Assembly (NCBI GenBank): GCA_017466455.1
Contig: JAFTUD010000012.1
Location: forward strand, 1-45,839
Reading direction: 5' to 3'
Length of the DNA stretch: 45,839 nt
Origin: Clostridia bacterium
GTDB lineage: Bacteria; Bacillota_A; Clostridia; Oscillospirales; CAG-272
How positions within the stretch are numbered: the first letter of the stretch is position 1; each line of letters opens with the position of its first letter. The translations under genes and the position numbers were made by a program. Shown piece after piece: positions 31,703 to 39,969 of the stretch. The notes under the pieces were generated by a model. The model saw nothing but the letters and a program-made list of their open reading frames with translations. It did no database searches and had not been told where the DNA came from.

Positions 31703-32611
31703 ATGGACATTAAAATTGCTAAATACTTAAACGGCGCATCGGGTGCGCTGACATTTACCTTTGATGACGGCTGTTACGGTGAAAGCACGCTCAAAACTAT
31801 CGAGATTTTTAAGGAGATTATGGAGCGCACGGGCGTTAAAATCAAGGCGACAAGCGCGCAAACCGTCGGCTTTCTCAGCCCGTCAATGATTGAAATTTGG
31901 AAAAACGCGATTAGCGAGGGCTACTACGATGTTTGCTCTCACTCTCTTGACCACTGTGTCGGATATAATGATGAAACGCCCGAGGAAAAGAGGCTTAGCG
32001 ATGCCGAGGGCTCGCGCGACAGGCTTGCCGAAATTTACGGTGAAGCGCCTATTTGCTTCGCTATCCCCGGCGGTGGCGAAAGCGCGGGGGCGTGTGAGCT
32101 TTTGGCAAGGCACTACTATGCTAACCGTGTTGGAGAGGGTCCGATAAATGACCCCGATACATGTAACTTTATGCGCCTTACCTCGTTTATCGGCAGATTT
32201 TGCTACGAGGACGCAGAGCCATGTAAGAAATTTATTGATGAGGTCGTTGCCTGTGGCGGTTGGGGCATTCAAATCAACCACTGGCTAAGCGAAAAGGAGC
32301 AGGACATTCACCACGCGCAAAAACTCGGCGTTTTTCGCGATGAGTGCGATTACGCATCCTCTCTTGCCAAGGACGGCACTCTTTGGATTGCCTCTCTTAA
32401 TGATGCGGTAAAATACTTCTACGAGAGGAAAAATGCCGAAATTACGGCACAGGGTGACGAAATTACCGTTTCTCACTCGCTTGATAAGGGTATTTTCAAT
32501 ATGCCTCTTACCCTCATTATCACAGCCGATGATGACAAGAGTGTTACTGTAAACGGCACTCCGTTTGACATCAAGGCAGGTCAAGCTAATGTCGTCACGG
32601 TAGAGCTTTAA
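31703..32611 (+). CDS. Polysaccharide deacetylase (NodB-homology) family protein
   Basis: 302 residues. Motif 1 FTFDDG (D21, D22) and motif 2 SHSLDH (H80, H84) give the catalytic base and the metal-binding Asp-His-His triad. A later FAIPGGG segment lies at the motif 3 position. There is no signal peptide or membrane anchor, so unlike cell-wall deacetylases it should act in the cytoplasm on a soluble N-acetylated or related substrate. The last ~65 residues form a small beta domain (ITAQGDEITVSHS...VNGTPFDIKAG). GAGGT lies 5 bases before the ATG. Confidence 0.85.
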   Translation: MDIKIAKYLNGASGALTFTFDDGCYGESTLKTIEIFKEIMERTGVKIKATSAQTVGFLSPSMIEIWKNAISEGYYDVCSHSLDHCVGYNDETPEEKRLSDAEGSRDRLAEIYGEAPICFAIPGGGESAGACELLARHYYANRVGEGPINDPDTCNFMRLTSFIGRFCYEDAEPCKKFIDEVVACGGWGIQINHWLSEKEQDIHHAQKLGVFRDECDYASSLAKDGTLWIASLNDAVKYFYERKNAEITAQGDEITVSHSLDKGIFNMPLTLIITADDDKSVTVNGTPFDIKAGQANVVTVEL

Positions 32612-32623
32612 TTCTGCCGTTAA

Positions 32624-32641
32624 GTCCACAGCCGTGTGGAC
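32624..32641 (+). other. Hairpin downstream of the deacetylase gene
   Basis: GTCCACA-GCCG-TGTGGAC, perfect 7-bp arms but no T-run, so a poor intrinsic terminator. It may stabilise a transcript 3' end. Confidence 0.4.
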
Positions 32642-32698
32642 AAATCCCCCTTGCGCTTATGATATTATAATGTCAGTAAATAGCTTAGGGGGTTTATT

Positions 32699-33139
32699 AT
32701 GAAGGAAAACAAATTAAAATACGGCAGGGGCGATGAAATACTGTCTGTTGCTCCGTCTCCTGCGTGGAAATATCATTGGAATAAGCGTCGCTTGGGAGCG
32801 CACAGTATTCCCGTAGGCGGATTTGACAGGAAAACGGGCGCGCTCTGGGACGGATTTCGCAGAGTTGAGGGCAAACCGCTTAATGTACTGCTTGAGGAGC
32901 ATGCAAAATCGGTTGAGGCATACACCGATGCGGTGCTTAGTGAGGACAATTCCTTTGCCTGCGCCGAGCTTGCGCGCACATACGACCCTCGCTGGGAGCT
33001 TGATATTTGCTCGGTTGAAAAGAGCTTTGCCGAGGCGGGCAAATGGTATCTGCTCGGAGCAAGGCTCGGTAGCTTAGAGTGTCGCAGGACTCTGCTTGCC
33101 TATCCCCGTCTATACAATCCAAGCGGTGAGGAATTTTGA
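32699..33139 (+). CDS. Hypothetical protein with one Sel1-like repeat
   Basis: 146 residues. N-terminal ~60 are unfamiliar (GGFDRKTGALWDGFRRVEGK). The C-terminal half has one Sel1-like unit (EAGKWYLLGARLGSLECRR). AGGGGG lies 8 bases before the ATG, and a TATAAT (about 32666) could serve as -10. Soluble; function unknown. It is followed 23 bases later by the DUF1294 gene. Confidence 0.65.
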   Translation: MKENKLKYGRGDEILSVAPSPAWKYHWNKRRLGAHSIPVGGFDRKTGALWDGFRRVEGKPLNVLLEEHAKSVEAYTDAVLSEDNSFACAELARTYDPRWELDICSVEKSFAEAGKWYLLGARLGSLECRRTLLAYPRLYNPSGEEF

Positions 33140-33162
33140 CCTATTTGTAAGAGGCTTGATTT

Positions 33163-33441
33163 ATGATTATAACAATGCTTATAATTTACGGAATTTTTTC
33201 CTTGATTTCATTCACTGCATATGCAGAGGACAAGCGCCGAGCGATAAATGAAAGCTGGCGTATCTCGGAAAGGGCTCTGCTTCTCGTTTCCCTTCTCGGC
33301 GGTGCGCCCGGTGCGCTTATCGCTATGAGGGTCTTTCATCATAAGACACGCAAGTGGTATTTTTGGGCGACGGGAATTGTTGGAATTTTGATACAGCTCG
33401 CAATTATCGGCTATGCAATCTATGCGGAAAATTTTGCTTAA
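33163..33441 (+). CDS. DUF1294 small membrane protein
   Basis: 92 residues. A first TM (about 1-20), then DKRRAINESWRISERALLLVSLLGGAPGALIAMRVFHHKTRKWYF, the DUF1294 signature (DK..A....WR..E..L....LLGG..G......FRHKTRK), and a final TM. Family function unknown. Confidence 0.9.
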   Translation: MIITMLIIYGIFSLISFTAYAEDKRRAINESWRISERALLLVSLLGGAPGALIAMRVFHHKTRKWYFWATGIVGILIQLAIIGYAIYAENFA

Positions 33442-33467
33442 TTTCATTATCTAATTAAACAATAACT

Positions 33468-33498
33468 AAAAGCGCTCGCACGGGCGCTTTTAATTTTT
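33468..33498 (+). terminator. Terminator after the DUF1294 gene
   Basis: AAAAGCGC / GCGCTTTT stem with 8-base loop, then TAATTTTTT. Confidence 0.8.
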
Positions 33499-33519
33499 TG
33501 TCGGATATTTGCTTTGATA

Positions 33520-33548
33520 TTGATTTCAGATAAGTTTTGTGCTATACT
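33520..33548 (+). promoter_or_regulatory. Promoter for the PnuC-like transporter
   Basis: TTGATT (33520-33525), 17 bases, TATACT (33543-33548), 38 bases before the start codon. Confidence 0.8.
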
Positions 33549-33585
33549 ATGTTAAATTTTAGACTATTGAAGGGGGGCGCGGAGC

Positions 33586-34275
33586 TTGAAAAATCCGTTT
33601 AGGGCGCTTTCAAAATTTGAATATATCCTTTGGGGCGTGTCGCTAATTACGGTGCTTTGCTCCTATCTTCTTTGCCCCGAGCCGAGCCTTCTTTCCCTTG
33701 CCTGCTCGCTTATCGGCGTGAGCGCGCTGATTTTCGTGGCAACGGGTCAGGTGTTCGGTCAGGTGCTGATAATCATCTTTGCGGTGCTTTACGGAATAGC
33801 CTCGCTTAGGTTCAGGTATTACGGCGAGATGATTACATATCTTGGAATGAGTGCGCCGATGGCAATTTGCGCGCTTGTTTCGTGGATACGCCACCCGTAT
33901 AAGGACAAAAGCTCCGTTGAGGTTGGCTCTGTTTCAAAAAAGCAAGCGATTTTAATGTGCGTGTCGGGCATTTTGGTAGCTGTCGCATTTTACTTTATAC
34001 TCGGCGCATTCAACACGGCGAATTTAATTGTAAGCACTTTGTCCGTTTTAACAAGTTTTGTCGCCTCGGCACTTACCTTTTTACGCAGTCCGTTTTACGC
34101 CCTTGCCTATGCGATAAACGATGTGGTTCTTATCGTGCTTTGGATTTTGGCGACAATTTCCGACCCGAGCGTGCTTCCTATGATATTTTGCTTTGTGATG
34201 TTCCTTGTAAACGACCTCTACGGCTTCTTCAACTGGTGCCGTATGAGAAATCGTCAGGCAAGCGAGGGTGAGTAA
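33586..34275 (+). CDS. pnuC: PnuC-family nicotinamide riboside/vitamin transporter
   Basis: 229 residues, about 7-8 TM segments. Matches PnuC in the middle: GQVFGQVLIIIFAVLYGIASLRFRYYGEMITYL and the C-terminal YAINDVVLIVLWI...FLVNDLYGFFNW. PnuC proteins facilitate uptake of nicotinamide riboside; some paralogues carry other vitamins. The start codon is TTG at 33586 with GGGGGG 8 bases upstream; no ATG fits. Flanked by its own promoter and terminator. Confidence 0.85.
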   Translation: MKNPFRALSKFEYILWGVSLITVLCSYLLCPEPSLLSLACSLIGVSALIFVATGQVFGQVLIIIFAVLYGIASLRFRYYGEMITYLGMSAPMAICALVSWIRHPYKDKSSVEVGSVSKKQAILMCVSGILVAVAFYFILGAFNTANLIVSTLSVLTSFVASALTFLRSPFYALAYAINDVVLIVLWILATISDPSVLPMIFCFVMFLVNDLYGFFNWCRMRNRQASEGE

Positions 34276-34299
34276 GGGCTTACTTATAAAGCCAAAAAG

Positions 34300-34329
34300 A
34301 TTTCTCTCTTTCATAAGGGAGAAATTTTT
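34300..34329 (+). terminator. Terminator of the PnuC gene
   Basis: 11-bp stem ATTTCTCTCTT / AAGGGAGAAAT (one G.U), loop TCAT, then TTTT. Confidence 0.85.
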
Positions 34330-34330
34330 A

Positions 34331-34359
34331 TTGATTTTTTTAGAATAATATGGTATACT
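34331..34359 (+). promoter_or_regulatory. Promoter for citrate synthase
   Basis: TTGATT (34331-34336), 17 bases, TATACT (34354-34359). Confidence 0.8.
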
Positions 34360-34380
34360 ATTAAAAATATTGCTTTTTAT

Positions 34381-34422
34381 ATACCCCAAAAGGAGAGAAA
34401 TATACCCCAAAAGGAGAGAAAA
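34381..34422 (+). repeat. 21-bp tandem duplication carrying two ribosome binding sites
   Basis: Two adjacent 21-bp units, 34381-34401 and 34402-34422, each with AAAAGGAGAGAAA. The second serves the ATG at 34424. Confidence 0.85.
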
Positions 34423-34423
34423 T

Positions 34424-35782
34424 ATGAAAAATTATTCGGAAATTACTCCGTATATTGAAAATCTTGCGAAAAAATCCTGTGAAAACAACCACATCACGAA
34501 AGAAATGTACTATGAGCATGATGTAAAGCGCGGACTTCGCGACCTTGACGGAAACGGCGTTGTTGCGGGTCTTACCGAGGTTTCACACATTCAAAATAAA
34601 ATTATCGGCTCAAACGGTGAGAAGCTTCCCTGCGCGGGTGAGCTTTACTATCGCGGAATCAATGTACGCGACCTTGTAAAGGGCTTCGTTTCCGAGGGAA
34701 GGCACGGATTTGAGGAGTGCGCGTATCTGCTTTTGTCCTCTAACCTTCCGACTAAGGACGAGCTTGATGAGTTTTGTAAGGAGCTTAGCGAATATCGCAC
34801 ACTCCCCCCGTCGTTTGTGCGTGATATAATCCTTAAGGCGTCGGGCAAGAGCATGATGAATATGCTATCCCGAAGTGTGCTTGCGCTTTACGCCTATGAT
34901 GACAATCCCGATGACATTTCAATTCCAAATGTGCTAAGGCAATGTATCGCGCTTATCGCACAGTTTCCGCTTCTTGCGGTTTATGGCTATCAGTCATATC
35001 AGCACTATCATAACGGCAAGAGCCTGTTTATCCACTACCCCAAGCCCGAATACGACACGGCGGAGAACCTGCTCTATATTTTAAGAGAGGACGGAAAATT
35101 CACAAAAACCGAGGCGGACCTGCTTGACCTTGCGCTCGTTTTACATATGGAGCATGGCGGTGGTAATAACTCAACCTTTACAACGCATGTCGTTTCATCC
35201 TCGGGCACGGACACATATTCGGCTATCGCATCGGCGCTCGGCTCACTTAAGGGACCAAGACACGGTGGCGCTAATATCAAGGTTGTTGAAATGTTTGACG
35301 ATATGAAGCGCGAGATTGACACGACTGACGAGAGCCAAATTAAGGACTACCTGTCAAGGCTTCTTGATAAGCAGGCATTTGACAGGGCGGGGCTTATCTA
35401 CGGTATGGGTCACGCGGTTTATTCAATCTCCGACCCAAGGGCGCAAATCCTTGAGGAGTATGCCCGTAAGCTATCTGTTGAAAAGGGCATGGAGGATGAG
35501 TTCAAGCTCTATAAAACCGTCGCAACGCTTGCCCCCGATATTATCGCAAGCAAGAGAAAAATCTATAAGGGCGTATCGCCAAATGTGGACTTTTTCTCGG
35601 GACTTGTGTATAGAATGCTCGGTCTGCCCGAGGAGCTTTATACGCCTATCTTCGCAGTTGCAAGAATTGCGGGCTGGAGCGCGCACCGCATTGAGGAAAT
35701 CCAAAACGCGGGCAAGATTATCCGCCCTGCCTACATCGCGGTTAAGCCTCTTGGGGATTACTCACCGATTGATAAAAGATAA
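34424..35782 (+). CDS. Citrate synthase
   Basis: 452 residues from the ATG with AAGGAGAG 8 bases upstream. An in-frame ATG at 34370 lies before the duplicated ribosome site and is ignored. Catalytic residues by comparison with the pig enzyme: H280 (GPRHGGAN), H330 (GMGHAVYS) and D389 (PNVDFFSG). An N-terminal extension of ~70 residues is typical of the Clostridia/Bacteroides-type long citrate synthases. It condenses oxaloacetate and acetyl-CoA. It stands alone, with no aconitase or isocitrate dehydrogenase next to it; a (Re)-type or methylcitrate role is not indicated. Confidence 0.93.
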   Translation: MKNYSEITPYIENLAKKSCENNHITKEMYYEHDVKRGLRDLDGNGVVAGLTEVSHIQNKIIGSNGEKLPCAGELYYRGINVRDLVKGFVSEGRHGFEECAYLLLSSNLPTKDELDEFCKELSEYRTLPPSFVRDIILKASGKSMMNMLSRSVLALYAYDDNPDDISIPNVLRQCIALIAQFPLLAVYGYQSYQHYHNGKSLFIHYPKPEYDTAENLLYILREDGKFTKTEADLLDLALVLHMEHGGGNNSTFTTHVVSSSGTDTYSAIASALGSLKGPRHGGANIKVVEMFDDMKREIDTTDESQIKDYLSRLLDKQAFDRAGLIYGMGHAVYSISDPRAQILEEYARKLSVEKGMEDEFKLYKTVATLAPDIIASKRKIYKGVSPNVDFFSGLVYRMLGLPEELYTPIFAVARIAGWSAHRIEEIQNAGKIIRPAYIAVKPLGDYSPIDKR

Positions 35783-35802
35783 CCCTCACAAAATGCTAAA
35801 TC

Positions 35803-35835
35803 AAAAGGCTTGTTGCACTGCAACAAGCCTTTTTT
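35803..35835. terminator. Bidirectional terminator between citrate synthase and the six-gene operon
   Basis: 13-bp stem AAAAGGCTTGTTG / CAACAAGCCTTTT with 5-base loop, T-run on the plus side and TTTTGATTT on the minus side. It closes both convergent units. Confidence 0.92.
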
Positions 35836-35862
35836 GTGGGATATGTATTTGTTTTTCGCCAT

Positions 35863-36930
35863 TTAGTGTGTAGCGAGCGCTACGATAACGGTAACAAGCA
35901 ACGCTACTGCTATTCCTATATTCACAACCGCGCCTGCCCACGAAACAGACGGCTCCGTCGGTCTTTGCATGCCGTTTTTCATTTCGGTGAAATAAACCGT
36001 TGCTCCTGTAAAGAACGAGATAAGGAGCGAAATGGTTGTGAGAACAAAGCACCAAATTATAAGGCTTTGGTTTAGCGTAACTGCAAGGAATGTAAACATT
36101 ACCGCCATTATGCTAAGCACCAAGGACATGAAAAACAGCGAGAGCCTTTCACGGCCTGTGTTTTCGTTTGTTACGCACTCCTTTGCAACATGTGTGGCAA
36201 TGCTTGTAGCCATGGTGTTGTCCTTTACAATGCCTGTTGCTATTGCCTTTGCAAAGCTGTTATTGTTCTTGTTTTCATCGAAGTAGTTGGCAACGCCCTT
36301 TTTTGTAGCGAATTGAATAGCCGCAAAGCCGTTTTCCTGATTGCCAAGCTCGGCTTTTACCGCCTCGCGCACCTTTTTAAGGTCGGTTTCGCCTTGACCC
36401 TGTAGCTTTGAATCAATTCTGTTCAGTCCGTCGGTAACAACCCTTCCAACGCCGTCAACCGCATTTTTAGTTTCGGTCTTAAGGCTTGTGATTTCCTTCC
36501 TCATATCGGCAATATCGCTTGCCTTTGCAAGTCCCTTGATATAGGCAGAGCCCTCAAGGTCCTTTATAAGCATATCCGTAACCTTCTCCGCGATTTTGCC
36601 CACCGCGTTTGCATCGAGCGCAACCTCGCTTCCGCTACAGTCAAGACCGCCCGCGCCATTGCTATATGTTTCAAGCACAGTCTTAAGCCTTTCCGAGGTA
36701 AGGAGTCCAAGCTCCTCAATTTCCGCAGCAAGCGCCCCTTGGTCTATGCCCGTAGCGCCCGTCCTCGCACCAAGCGCCTTAGCAAGCGCCTCGATGTCGA
36801 TATTTATAATTATCTCTCCGTTCTTTTCCTCAACGGCAGTTGCGTTAGATATTGTTGAACCACCCGAAGAACGAAGTCTAACAACAACTTTTGGATAACC
36901 ATCCGTGCGTCTTTGTATTCTTTGTGCCAT
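35863..36930 (-). CDS. Membrane protein with helical N-terminus and three C-terminal TM segments
   Basis: 355 residues from the ATG at 36930, which overlaps the Hsp70 stop (TGATG) and has GGAGG 7 bases upstream; a GTG one codon earlier is possible. Residues ~1-255 are soluble: a short beta start, then long helices with coiled-coil potential (MRKEITSLKTETKNAVDGVGRVV...). Three hydrophobic segments lie near 263-283, 288-313 and 331-352. I do not recognise a family. Last gene of the protease-Hsp70 operon; it could anchor a partner at the membrane. Confidence 0.8.
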   Translation of the reverse strand: MAQRIQRRTDGYPKVVVRLRSSGGSTISNATAVEEKNGEIIINIDIEALAKALGARTGATGIDQGALAAEIEELGLLTSERLKTVLETYSNGAGGLDCSGSEVALDANAVGKIAEKVTDMLIKDLEGSAYIKGLAKASDIADMRKEITSLKTETKNAVDGVGRVVTDGLNRIDSKLQGQGETDLKKVREAVKAELGNQENGFAAIQFATKKGVANYFDENKNNNSFAKAIATGIVKDNTMATSIATHVAKECVTNENTGRERLSLFFMSLVLSIMAVMFTFLAVTLNQSLIIWCFVLTTISLLISFFTGATVYFTEMKNGMQRPTEPSVSWAGAVVNIGIAVALLVTVIVALATH

Positions 36931-39236
36931 CACTTATCCTCCTTCTTCCAATTGCCATTAAGTATTTTAAGGAATTCTTCCTTATCTGCATCGTTAAGCA
37001 CTAATTCTCCTGACAAAATCTTGTCAAGAATCACCTTTTTGCAATTGTTCGCACCTATTTTTGTTGCTACATAATAATATGTGTGACTCGCATTGCTCTT
37101 GTGGAACTTAGCTTTTTCATTAAACGCCTTTTCATCCTTGGACAAAGCAAGCGGTTGCCCATTTTCATCATAGGACTCAATTTTGAACGAATATTCTTGA
37201 TTTCTTAACGAATCATACACGGTAAGCGGAATTTCCTCACCGTCGTTCTTTCCTCTAACTTTTATCTTTTGCAAGTAATAGACATATGTTCTATTTATGT
37301 CCCTTCCGTGTTTGCTCGGCAGGATAATAAGATCTGCCTTTGACGCGCTTCTAATGTTTATGGAAATTTCTTCCTTTATTTCGTGATAATCTCCATCCTT
37401 CGCCTGATTTATTGGCCAAGGTTTACCACTATCATAAAGCTCTCTACCATTTGCATCAACAAAGGTAACTCCACGAGATCTTTGCTCTGCATTTGGTATT
37501 TCAAGGTTGAAAAGACTTACCGTTTCATCATCAAATGCGTTAACTTCCTTGTTGCCGTCTTTGTAAACAAGCGCTCCGTCTTCCATAAAATTAACTCTTA
37601 AAATAGAATCGCTGATATATTCTTCAATTTCATCGCTTGTTATAACTAGAGGTCCCATACACTCGCTAAGATTGTTGATAAGACAATGTGCCTCATACCT
37701 GTCACCATCGTTGTATATATACATGCGAAGTGATGGTGCAACAACAAGCGACTCTCTTGCCTCGTACGCAAGACACGCACCGATTGCAACAGCTGTAAAA
37801 GGATTTAGCTCAAGCCCACTAACAAACATATCCGTTTGCTCTTCGGATAGCTTATTTAAATCGCATCTTTCAAGCGGTTGATTTCCACGCTCTCTTGCGC
37901 ATTTGTCAAGTCGGCTTGCGATTATATCCTTAAGCGAATCAATTTTGCTGCTTCCGCCGACAAATAATACCTTTGAGCAGGTCGGAACATTAAAGCTTCC
38001 ACAATACTTCTCAACAACATCCGCCAGCTCATAAAATTCCTTGGCAAGATGACTTTTGCTTTTTGGATAACCTTTTATAAGCTCATCAAAATCTAATGGT
38101 GGAATTTTCGAGTCATCCTTAGAGCTTGGAGCCTTTCCTCTATATACAAGAATTGAATTTTCAACCCCCGACTCGGACCTTTCTACCGCCTTCCACCACG
38201 TGCTTCCGCTATGTAAAATTTCCTTTACATCTCTTGCGTTATCCGCAATAAAATCGCGTCCTACCTTATCCTTCGCATGTTGTCTAATGTCATCGGCAAG
38301 TGCATCATCAAACCTTTCGCCAGCATGGCTTCCGAGCTCCGTTCCTCTACACTGAATGAGCCTTCTTTCGCCACTATCATCAATAGCATATTTCATTGCG
38401 CGGATTTTTCCGTTAACTCTTTCAACATAAGCAAAATCAGCTGTACCTCCACCAATGTCAACCACAAGCGCGCTCTCGCCCTCCAATAGGCCATCAGCGC
38501 TGTCGTTGTTTTGGAACCAAGCATATCCTGCAAGCACTGGCTCTGGATAGCACGCACTTTTTAGGCTTACATCATCATTCTCCAATTTGTTGTATTTTTT
38601 GCGAGCAAGCAAGAAGCCATTTTTTACGCATCTTTTTAGCTCCTCGGCATAAGCCCTTCCGCAACCGGGTGGGCTTCCGATAACAAACTCCACATCCTTT
38701 GCGTTTGAAAGCTCTATCTCTTGATTCGCCCTAAATATTTGAAAGAAAATTTCCGCGAAAAAGAGCGATGTTTCCACATTACTATTAGTTATTTCAAGCT
38801 TAGATGTTGTTTCTTCATCATAATATTCATCATATGCGCTTATGCTATCATCACGAATTCGGTCATTAAGAACAACCTTTACAGCCCTTGGATTTCCTAC
38901 CTCGTCGTTGCCTGTTAATTTTTGATCTTCGCACCATGCAAACGCTTCCTCACCTATATACCATGTGACTATTTGCTTGCCTTCGTTTTTCTTATCGTTA
39001 GGATCCATCAAAAAGTCTTCAACCATTCGCTCTCCCATTTTGGGATCAGAAGATTTATAGCTACTATCATATCGGAAAACCGACCTGATTCCTCGCTCGT
39101 CATCCGAGTGTGCAACACCTTTCATTAGCGATCTTATAGGCGATTTTATGACTCTTCCGTTATTTTTCTCTATTGAAAAATGAACAAATGACGAATATTC
39201 TCTACCTAAATCGATGCCTATAATATCTTTTTTCAT
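36930..39236 (-). CDS. Divergent Hsp70-family (DnaK-like) ATPase
   Basis: 768 residues. Nucleotide-binding domain about 1-500: phosphate-1 IGIDLGREYS (6-15), phosphate-2 VVDIGGGTADFAYV (258-271) and adenosine motif VLFVGGSSKI (423-432). It differs from DnaK in long insertions (about 50-150 and 340-400). The C-terminal ~270 residues do not look like the usual DnaK substrate lid, being rich in beta segments (VTFVDANGREL, KADLIILPSKH) with a helical end, so it is not a housekeeping DnaK. GAGGAG lies before the ATG, three bases after the previous gene. No J-protein or GrpE gene is adjacent. It probably binds an operon partner rather than general clients (inference). Confidence 0.88.
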   Translation of the reverse strand: MKKDIIGIDLGREYSSFVHFSIEKNNGRVIKSPIRSLMKGVAHSDDERGIRSVFRYDSSYKSSDPKMGERMVEDFLMDPNDKKNEGKQIVTWYIGEEAFAWCEDQKLTGNDEVGNPRAVKVVLNDRIRDDSISAYDEYYDEETTSKLEITNSNVETSLFFAEIFFQIFRANQEIELSNAKDVEFVIGSPPGCGRAYAEELKRCVKNGFLLARKKYNKLENDDVSLKSACYPEPVLAGYAWFQNNDSADGLLEGESALVVDIGGGTADFAYVERVNGKIRAMKYAIDDSGERRLIQCRGTELGSHAGERFDDALADDIRQHAKDKVGRDFIADNARDVKEILHSGSTWWKAVERSESGVENSILVYRGKAPSSKDDSKIPPLDFDELIKGYPKSKSHLAKEFYELADVVEKYCGSFNVPTCSKVLFVGGSSKIDSLKDIIASRLDKCARERGNQPLERCDLNKLSEEQTDMFVSGLELNPFTAVAIGACLAYEARESLVVAPSLRMYIYNDGDRYEAHCLINNLSECMGPLVITSDEIEEYISDSILRVNFMEDGALVYKDGNKEVNAFDDETVSLFNLEIPNAEQRSRGVTFVDANGRELYDSGKPWPINQAKDGDYHEIKEEISINIRSASKADLIILPSKHGRDINRTYVYYLQKIKVRGKNDGEEIPLTVYDSLRNQEYSFKIESYDENGQPLALSKDEKAFNEKAKFHKSNASHTYYYVATKIGANNCKKVILDKILSGELVLNDADKEEFLKILNGNWKKEDK

Positions 39237-39239
39237 TCT

Positions 39240-39926
39240 TTACTCCTCTGGTGTGTTCTTATAAAAGCGCGTGAGCACTTTATCTATTTCGTTTATATAC
39301 TGTCCGCGCATTTCAAGATCCTCGTACTCGGTTGCCTTGTTCATAATGCTCTTGATTTGATACACGGTTGTTTGCGCCTCGTATTGGCGCTTTCTTTCAT
39401 CATGGAATTTTTTGTTTTTGGGTAGATAATCATCAAACTCGAAGAGAGCTCCAACGATTGCCTTTTGTACCTCAAGCTCCTTTTCAAGGCTTGCTATCCT
39501 TGCCTTAAGCTCATCAGCCTCATCGCTGTTGTCAGCGCCTGACTCCTGCTCGGGCTTTTGTGTATGTGCCTCAAGGATTACAACCTGCATAACGAGCGAA
39601 ACGGCGAGGGCAAGGCATACTATGCCAAGAATAGCCTCACTAACGCCTGCGGTCGGAAGAAGTGATGACAAAAGTGAAATAATACCAACGAGGCAAAGTG
39701 CGCCTATTCCTACCCATGTAACGAGCTTTTTAGGGTCAATGCTGATAGGCTTCTTCTCCTTAGGAGTCTTTTCCTTCTTTGTCCTTGGCTCCTTTTCCTT
39801 TTTAAGAGATTTCTTTTCCTCTCTTTCCTTTTTAGCAAGAGCCTCTACCTCGGCAGTGTCAACGCTTTGTTGCTCGGTATTTTCTCTTTCCTCAATTTCC
39901 ATTTGCTCAAACTTTTTGTTTTCCAT
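39240..39926 (-). CDS. Two-TM coiled-coil membrane protein
   Basis: 228 residues from the ATG at 39926 (AAGGAAAGG upstream). An earlier ATG at 39977 overlaps the previous stop and lacks a ribosome site. An acidic then very lysine-rich N-terminus (EKEPRTKKEKTPKEKK), two TM helices (about 68-90 and 94-119), then a coiled coil (ELKARIASLEKELEVQKAIVGAL) and a helical tail. No family recognised. Fits a membrane scaffold in the operon. Confidence 0.8.
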   Translation of the reverse strand: MENKKFEQMEIEERENTEQQSVDTAEVEALAKKEREEKKSLKKEKEPRTKKEKTPKEKKPISIDPKKLVTWVGIGALCLVGIISLLSSLLPTAGVSEAILGIVCLALAVSLVMQVVILEAHTQKPEQESGADNSDEADELKARIASLEKELEVQKAIVGALFEFDDYLPKNKKFHDERKRQYEAQTTVYQIKSIMNKATEYEDLEMRGQYINEIDKVLTRFYKNTPEE

Positions 39927-39969
39927 TTTTATTTCCTTTCCTTGCTTACACAAGCTCAAATTTTCCTTT

